This document shows positions 40,502-45,534 of a stretch of DNA of 45,534 nucleotides, one piece after another. Both the position numbers and the translations under genes were made by a program. The stretch lies in contig JACQVS010000102.1 of assembly GCA_016209605.1 (NCBI GenBank), positions 1 through 45,534 of the forward strand, written 5' to 3'. The notes under the pieces were generated by a model. The model was not told the origin of the DNA. It saw nothing but the letters and a program-made list of their open reading frames with translations, and made no database searches. The DNA comes from Planctomycetota bacterium (GTDB taxonomy: Bacteria; Planctomycetota; UBA8108; JACQVS01). Positions within the stretch are counted from its first letter, which is position 1. The number at the start of each line of letters is the position of its first letter.

Positions 40502-42478
40502 ATGGAGCGGCTCCGGCGCAAAATTTTCTGGACTAGGTCGGCAGCAGGCCAGCGGGCTTCCGGAGGGCTGGTTTTTCTTCTGGCGGTCCTTCTCGAAGCG
40601 CCGGTCCTGGCGCAGCCCAAGAGGCCGTTCTGGACGCGCTGGCCCGATGGCCGGCTCCGGCTTGCCTTTGAGTACAATGGCGAGCGCTGGTTTCGCAAAC
40701 AAATGGAGACCCTGAAGCTGGATGAGTACACGTTCACCGAGGAACTGCGCTTGCGTACGGATGGCTATATCTACCACCCGCGCCTCCTGAAGTTCGATGC
40801 AGCCGGCCTGCTCGCGCTGGAGCAGGTCTTCATCGATTCGAACGCCACGACTCGCGACCTCGATACCGATGCTCTGGACTACGGCCACGATGTTCGCGGG
40901 AGTTTTCTTAAAGAGAACCCGCTCTCCTTCGACCTCTTCAGTCAGCGGCAGAACAGAGAAGTGCGGCAGTCTTTCTTCGGGGTGACCGAGGTCACCGACA
41001 CCCACAGCGGGGGAGACGTCCACTTCAAGTTTCCCGTGCTCCCAACCCGGCTCCACTTCGACCATGCGACCACCAAGGGGGAGGGGATCGATCTCACCGA
41101 CCAGGTTCTCGACACTTTCCTCCTGGAGAGCTCGAATCAGTACCGGGGATCGGACACTCGCCTGCGCTACGAGTTCAACAACCTGGAGCTGAAGAATATC
41201 GGGGAAAGATTTGCGATCCACAACGCCCTGCTGACGAATCTTTTCCGCTTCGGCGCCGATGACCAGCACCGCACCACCACCACGGCCCATTTCCGGGACC
41301 AGTCCGGGCTGGTCGAAAATCAGCTTACCGGTCTTCAGAACACCACGGTTCTCGCACACACCCCGAAGTTCTCCACCCAGTATGTCGCCCAGTTAAATTT
41401 GAATCGGATCGGCTCGAACGAGACCCGCATTGGCACCGGAAGCATCGGCTTGAACCACACCCTCTTCCAAAATCTCACCACTTCCCTCACCGCGTTTGCG
41501 GGCCGGAGCGAGATCGACGGCGGGGCCGTCGATTCCTACGGCGGGCGCGCCGACTGGCAGTACCGGCGGGGGCTCCCCTTCGGCTCCATCCAGGCCGGCT
41601 ATGGCCTCGAATACTCCATCCAGGAGGAGGAAGACCTCGGGGACGTCGTTCAAGTTATTGATGAGCCCCACACTTTCCGGATCGGGGAGCCGATCGTCCT
41701 GGACCAGCGCTTCCCCGACCTTTCTTCAGTGGTGGTCAAGGACTCTGGCGGGCTGATCATTTATGAAGAAGGCCGCGATTACATTCTCGTGCCCGCCGGC
41801 TCCAGCCTGCGGGTGGAGATTACGGTTGGCAGCCGGATCGCCGATGGGCAAGGGCTCCTCATCGATTACCGCCGGCGGACATTGCCCGACCGGGAGTTTT
41901 CCAAGTTCATCCAGCGCGCCTCGCTCCAGCTCAACTTCGCCCACTTCTTGACCATCTACGGCAACTGGACGCGGGAAGACGTGAACCTCCTCTCTGGCTC
42001 TTCCGCCGAGACCCTCGGCGACTCGGAACGGCGCGGCGCCGGGGCCCAGGTGTACTGGGGCCCTTCCACCACGATAGTGGAGTTTGAGCAAAACATTTCT
42101 CCATTCGTGCCCTACGAGCGGCTGTTGGTGCGGGAGCTTCTGGCCAAAGAACTCTGGCGGGGTATCTCGGGCACCCTGGGCGGCTCCTACGTGCGCACCC
42201 GATTTCCGGAGGAACGAAAGGTCGAGGAGACCGCGGATGGCACCGCCGGCGCGCGGTTTCACCTCGGGAATTACCTTTATGTCGAGCTCGATGGGGGCTA
42301 CCGCTGGGGACAGTTCCGTACCGAGGACGCGCGTGGTTTCTTCACCAACGCCATGATAAACTGGAAATACCGCGCGTACGATATCCGCCTGTCGGCGCGC
42401 CATGTTGACAACGAATTTAGGGTTGCCAATGACTACAGGGAGAACCGGATCCTCTTTGAAATCCGGCGGGAGTTCTGA
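40502..42478 (+). CDS. Outer-membrane beta-barrel (conduit porin-like)
   Basis: A 658-residue exported protein. A signal peptide ends near residue 37 (VFLLAVLLEAPVLAQ). The rest alternates polar and hydrophobic residues in many strands with aromatic girdles (QLNFAHFLTIYGNW, LYVELDGGYRWGQF, MINWKYRAYDIRLSARH) and ends in phenylalanine (RREF), the signature recognised by the BAM machinery. No catalytic motif is seen. It sits between two multiheme cytochrome genes and two NHL lipoprotein genes, the layout of porin-cytochrome conduits, so it probably forms the sheath through which hemes cross the outer membrane. The Shine-Dalgarno site is weak and the start could shift by a few codons. Confidence 0.82.
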   Translation: MERLRRKIFWTRSAAGQRASGGLVFLLAVLLEAPVLAQPKRPFWTRWPDGRLRLAFEYNGERWFRKQMETLKLDEYTFTEELRLRTDGYIYHPRLLKFDAAGLLALEQVFIDSNATTRDLDTDALDYGHDVRGSFLKENPLSFDLFSQRQNREVRQSFFGVTEVTDTHSGGDVHFKFPVLPTRLHFDHATTKGEGIDLTDQVLDTFLLESSNQYRGSDTRLRYEFNNLELKNIGERFAIHNALLTNLFRFGADDQHRTTTTAHFRDQSGLVENQLTGLQNTTVLAHTPKFSTQYVAQLNLNRIGSNETRIGTGSIGLNHTLFQNLTTSLTAFAGRSEIDGGAVDSYGGRADWQYRRGLPFGSIQAGYGLEYSIQEEEDLGDVVQVIDEPHTFRIGEPIVLDQRFPDLSSVVVKDSGGLIIYEEGRDYILVPAGSSLRVEITVGSRIADGQGLLIDYRRRTLPDREFSKFIQRASLQLNFAHFLTIYGNWTREDVNLLSGSSAETLGDSERRGAGAQVYWGPSTTIVEFEQNISPFVPYERLLVRELLAKELWRGISGTLGGSYVRTRFPEERKVEETADGTAGARFHLGNYLYVELDGGYRWGQFRTEDARGFFTNAMINWKYRAYDIRLSARHVDNEFRVANDYRENRILFEIRREF

Positions 42479-43546
42479 GTGAACAGAAGACCGATGGACC
42501 GAGTGATGCAACCCCAGGTTTCTTATGCCAGGCTCCTCCTGGCGATGTTCCTGGGATTTGCCGCCGGGTGTGGCGCCGGGCCGAGCCCCTGGCCGCCTCC
42601 TCCTTCGGACCTCTCCTGGCCGATGCCGCCCGAGCGGCCGCGAGTGCGTTACGTCGGCGCCTTCCGGACCTTGGCCGATCTTGGAATTCAAGCCCGCGGC
42701 TGGGCGTGGCTCTGGGAATGGATCTCCGCCGGTGAAAAAGTGTCCCTGGTTCACCCGGCCAGTGTCAAAGTGGGAGCTGACGGCGAGATCTGGGTGGTGG
42801 ATAGCGCGGCCCGGGTCGTTCATGGTTTCTCCCCTGAAAAGAACAGCTACCGGCGGGTCGAGGGGACAGAGGATGAGCCGCTCTTGAGCCCCGTCGATGT
42901 CGCGCTGGGGCCGGAAGGCAAGATTTACGTCACGGACTCTCTCCGCGGCCGCGTTCTCGTCTACGACCGCCAGCTTCGCTTTGCCGGAGAGATCGGAGCG
43001 AAACTCCTGCAGCGGCCGACCGGCATCGCTTACGATCCCGGCTCTGGCCGCCTTTACGTCGTCGACACCCTCCAGGGGGGCATCGCGCTCTTCAACCCCC
43101 TTGGGCGCTTCCTGCGCTGGATTGCCAGGCCGGGCAACAAAGCCGGGGAACTCCACTTCCCCACCCACATCACTATCGGAGAAGAGGGTATGCTTTACGT
43201 CACCGATTCGCTGAATTTTCGGATTCAGGCGATCGGTCCGGGAGGGGAGCCGCGCGCGGTCCTTGGCGCTCCAGGAGATGGGCCGGGGGCGTTTGCGCGG
43301 CCAAAGGGGATTGCCATCGACGCCGATGGGCATGTCTACGTCATCGATTCCCTCTTCGACAATATCCAGGTCTTCGATCGAGGGGGCCAGCTCCTGCTGG
43401 CCGTCGGCCAGACGGGGAGCGGGGCCGGCGAATTCTATCTTCCTCATGGGATTGCCATTGACCACCGCAACCTGATCTATGTCGCCGATGTCTACAACAG
43501 CCGCGTTCAGGTTTTCCAGTACCTGCCGGAGGGCCAGGCGCCATGA
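42479..43546 (+). CDS. NHL-repeat lipoprotein (second copy)
   Basis: A 355-residue protein. A lipoprotein signal (RLLLAMFLGFAAGC) is followed by a proline-rich linker and six or so NHL repeats (SVKVGADGEIWVVDS, VDVALGPEGKIYVTDS, KGIAIDADGHVYVIDS, HGIAIDHRNLIYVADV). It is clearly related to the NHL lipoprotein at 37839. GTG 42479 directly follows the barrel's stop codon and has GGGAG upstream; ATG 42494 is an alternative. The stop overlaps the next gene's ATG by four bases, so this lipoprotein and the following cytochrome are made together. Confidence 0.85.
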   Translation: MNRRPMDRVMQPQVSYARLLLAMFLGFAAGCGAGPSPWPPPPSDLSWPMPPERPRVRYVGAFRTLADLGIQARGWAWLWEWISAGEKVSLVHPASVKVGADGEIWVVDSAARVVHGFSPEKNSYRRVEGTEDEPLLSPVDVALGPEGKIYVTDSLRGRVLVYDRQLRFAGEIGAKLLQRPTGIAYDPGSGRLYVVDTLQGGIALFNPLGRFLRWIARPGNKAGELHFPTHITIGEEGMLYVTDSLNFRIQAIGPGGEPRAVLGAPGDGPGAFARPKGIAIDADGHVYVIDSLFDNIQVFDRGGQLLLAVGQTGSGAGEFYLPHGIAIDHRNLIYVADVYNSRVQVFQYLPEGQAP

Positions 43547-45261
43547 ATCTTGCTCGCGTTCTTTCCCCCGCCGCCTTATTGTTGGTCCTGTGCGCCGCCC
43601 TGGCCCCGGCCGGACTTCTCGCCCAGTTTGTGTCGATCCTCGACACCAAGCACAACCTCTCGGTGACCGGGCCGGGGCCGGTGAAGGCCCTCCTGGAGGA
43701 GGAGGTCTGCATCTTCTGCCACACCCCCCACTTTGCAGCCGGGGTGCCCCTCTGGAACCGCGCCGACTCGCGCGCCCAGTATCTCCCGTACGAAAGCTCC
43801 ACGCTGCGGGCATCGCCGGGGCAGCCCACCGGGGCTTCGAAGCTGTGCCTCAGCTGCCACGACGGTACGATCGCTCTTGGCGCCGTGGGCAGCCGGTCGC
43901 AGGAGATCCCGTTTGTGGGCGGAGTTCGGTTCATGCCTCCGGGTTCGGGGTACCTCGGCACCGATCTTCGCGATGATCATCCCATCTCGTTCCTCTACGA
44001 CTCCAATCTCGCGGCGAGCCACCCCGGAATCCGCGATCCGGCGTCGATCCAGAAGCCCGCCGCCCTCGACGCCAACGGCGAGCTTCAGTGCACCAGCTGC
44101 CACGAGCCCCACTCCAACCAGTACGGCGCTTTCCTGGTAGGGCCAAACGCCTTTTCCGCGGTTTGCACCGCCTGCCACTTGCCGCCGGGCTGGCCGATGG
44201 CTAGCCACGGCACCTCCCAGTCGGTCTGGAACGGCAATCCCCCGGATCCCTGGCCGAACACGGAGTGGACCACGGTCGCGGAGAACGCCTGCCTGAGCTG
44301 CCACCGGCCGCATTCCGCGAACGGGATGCTCCGTCTCCTCGGCCATGCGGTGGAGGAGGATAACTGCTTCCCTTGCCACAACGGCAACGTCGCCCAGCTC
44401 AACCTCGAGACGGTCTTCCAGCGGCCCTTCCGCCACCCCATCGCCCAGACCACCGGTGTCCACGACCCGGTGGAGGATCCCCGCTCGATGGCCCGCCACG
44501 TCGAGTGCGCCGACTGCCACGATCCCCACGCGGCGAACTCGGCGGCGGCCTCCGCGCCGAACGCTCCAGGCGCTCTTGCGGGCGTGAGCGGCGTCGACTC
44601 CGAAGGGCGGCCGGTGCCGAACGCGACCTTCACTTATGAGGTCTGTTACAAATGCCACGCCGACACCGCGACCGGCGCCGCCGTCGTGCCCCGCCTGATC
44701 GTCCAGATGAACACCCGGCTGGAGTTCGATCCCGGCAACCCTTCCTTCCATCCCGTCGAGGCGCCTGGCCGCAACCAGGACGTGCCGAGCCTCATGCCGC
44801 CCCTGACCACCGCCAGCGTGATCTCCTGCACCGATTGTCACGACAGCGAGTCTTCAAGGCGGCTAGGCCGGAGCGGACCGGCCGGGCCCCACGGCTCGCT
44901 CTACCGGCCGATGCTCGCGGGAAACTACTCGACCGAGGACTTCACCTTCGAAAGCTCGCTGGCTTACGAGCTCTGCTACCGCTGCCATAGCCGGACGAGC
45001 ATTCTGGACGACCGCAGCTTCAAGAAGCACAAGCAGCACGTCCAGGCGGGGAGGATTCCCTGCTCGGCTTGCCATGACTCGCATGGAGTCAACGCCGGCC
45101 AGGGCACTCCAAGCGGGAATACCCACCTCATCAATTTTGACGCGCGTCTGGTCGCCCCCGATCCGAGAAGCGGCCGGCTCCAGTTCGAAGACCTCGGCCA
45201 GTTCCGCGGCCGCTGCTATCTCGTCTGCCATGGTAAGAATCATGATCCGAAGGAATATTGA
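43543..45261 (+). CDS. Multiheme cytochrome c with 11 CxxCH and one CX3CH
   Basis: A 572-residue exported protein with a signal peptide (about 1-28, LSPAALLLVLCAALAPAGLLA). Motifs in order are CIFCH, CLSCH, CTSCH, CTACH, CLSCH, CFPCH, CADCH, CYKCH, CTDCH, CYRCH and CSACH, then CYLVCH (CX3CH) near the end. Many are followed by DPH/EPH/RPH as in doubled-CxxCH cytochromes. There is no lipobox. It is the last gene of the conduit cluster, overlapping the NHL lipoprotein gene by four bases. It is probably the periplasmic or cell-surface heme wire paired with the beta-barrel. Which side of the membrane it occupies cannot be told. Confidence 0.9.
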   Translation: MNLARVLSPAALLLVLCAALAPAGLLAQFVSILDTKHNLSVTGPGPVKALLEEEVCIFCHTPHFAAGVPLWNRADSRAQYLPYESSTLRASPGQPTGASKLCLSCHDGTIALGAVGSRSQEIPFVGGVRFMPPGSGYLGTDLRDDHPISFLYDSNLAASHPGIRDPASIQKPAALDANGELQCTSCHEPHSNQYGAFLVGPNAFSAVCTACHLPPGWPMASHGTSQSVWNGNPPDPWPNTEWTTVAENACLSCHRPHSANGMLRLLGHAVEEDNCFPCHNGNVAQLNLETVFQRPFRHPIAQTTGVHDPVEDPRSMARHVECADCHDPHAANSAAASAPNAPGALAGVSGVDSEGRPVPNATFTYEVCYKCHADTATGAAVVPRLIVQMNTRLEFDPGNPSFHPVEAPGRNQDVPSLMPPLTTASVISCTDCHDSESSRRLGRSGPAGPHGSLYRPMLAGNYSTEDFTFESSLAYELCYRCHSRTSILDDRSFKKHKQHVQAGRIPCSACHDSHGVNAGQGTPSGNTHLINFDARLVAPDPRSGRLQFEDLGQFRGRCYLVCHGKNHDPKEY

Positions 45262-45283
45262 AACTGGCCTTTTGCACATTTAG

Positions 45284-45534
45284 TCACTCCCACTTCTCGA
45301 GCGGCATGGGGTAGTGCTCCTCGAGAGCGGGATCGTGGTTGGGGAGCACCAGGGCCGGCGGCTTCCCCGGCCAGCCCTTGGCCAGCTCGGCCAGGCGGTC
45401 GAGGGCGCAGAGCAGCTCGGCGATGTTCCAGAAGATGCCGGGTAAACCTTGCCGAACTCATCGAGAAAGAACATCTTGGGCCCCTCCTCGGTGTGGCACT
45501 CGGCATGCTTGAGGGGCTGGAAGCGGTACATGAT
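45284..45534 (-). pseudogene. Metallo-beta-lactamase-fold hydrolase fragment, frameshifted
   Basis: The C-terminal part of a gene that enters from beyond the window's right edge. The reading MYRFQPLKHAECHTEEG...EFGKVYP is continued in another frame as IFWNIAELLCALDRLAELAK, and ends with LVLPNHDPALEEHYPMPLE. This tail resembles the MBL-fold N-acyl-homoserine-lactonase type. One missing G in the run near 45437-45443 explains the shift, so it may be a real mutation or a base-calling error. It converges with the cytochrome gene 23 bases away. Confidence 0.55.

Noticed and set aside
41726..43813. 695-codon minus-strand open frame over the barrel and NHL genes
   Set aside because: The plus-strand genes here have signal peptides, repeats and heme motifs. 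The antisense frame has none.

Overview
The window is high-GC bacterial DNA, dense in respiratory genes, and contains no rRNA or tRNA gene that I could recognise. The best taxonomic hints are a periplasmic nitrite oxidoreductase/nitrate reductase of the Nitrospira/anammox type (NxrA/NxrB-like) and a secreted protein with 'DCNxNxIPDEC' calcium-binding motifs plus a dockerin-like C-terminus, a style frequent in Planctomycetota. I infer a Planctomycetota-like or other deep-branching chemolithotroph (Nitrospirota, Methylomirabilota and Acidobacteriota are alternatives). The sequence alone does not settle this.

Region 1 (1-12,960, minus strand) is an NXR-like operon read from about 12,930 downwards: a heme subunit (diheme c fused to a heme-b domain), the molybdopterin catalytic subunit, a small unknown protein, the iron-sulfur subunit, a TorD/NarJ-type chaperone, a zincin-like protein, then a sensor kinase with two periplasmic CxxCH heme sites and its sigma-54-activating response regulator. 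It starts behind a good -24/-12 (sigma-54) promoter. A small membrane-protein gene at 151-483 has its own sigma-54 promoter.

Region 2 (13,150-23,710) looks like an inserted, less GC-rich accessory block: a decayed P-type ATPase, two secreted cell-surface proteins, a large secreted TPR-CHAT protease-like protein with ten 126-bp repeats and an embedded PDZ-like segment, a regulator-like pair, and a TPR protein.

Region 3 (23,912-36,670, minus strand) is a respiratory operon: a cytochrome with 13-15 hemes, two thioredoxin-fold/TPR proteins without active-site cysteines, a GltD-type FAD/ferredoxin protein, a Rieske protein, cytochrome b and an octaheme cytochrome. It is followed by a second sigma-54 two-component pair with its own sigma-54 promoter. 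The two thioredoxin-fold genes each carry a 171-174-bp MITE-like insertion at the same place in the signal peptide.

Region 4 (36,840-45,261, plus strand) diverges from region 3 and looks like an outer-membrane electron conduit: a tetraheme cytochrome, an NHL-repeat lipoprotein, a pentaheme lipoprotein fused to a DUF4272-like domain, a large beta-barrel, a second NHL lipoprotein and a cytochrome with 11-12 hemes. Regions 3 and 4 share a 180-bp intergenic control area with two divergent sigma-54 promoters around one 11-bp inverted repeat. The window ends in a frameshifted metallo-beta-lactamase-fold fragment.

Taken together, I infer a sigma-54-controlled network that couples a periplasmic NXR/NAR enzyme to a quinol-cytochrome complex and to cytochromes spanning the outer membrane. 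The direction of electron flow (nitrite oxidation, or nitrate reduction with an external donor) cannot be read from the sequence.
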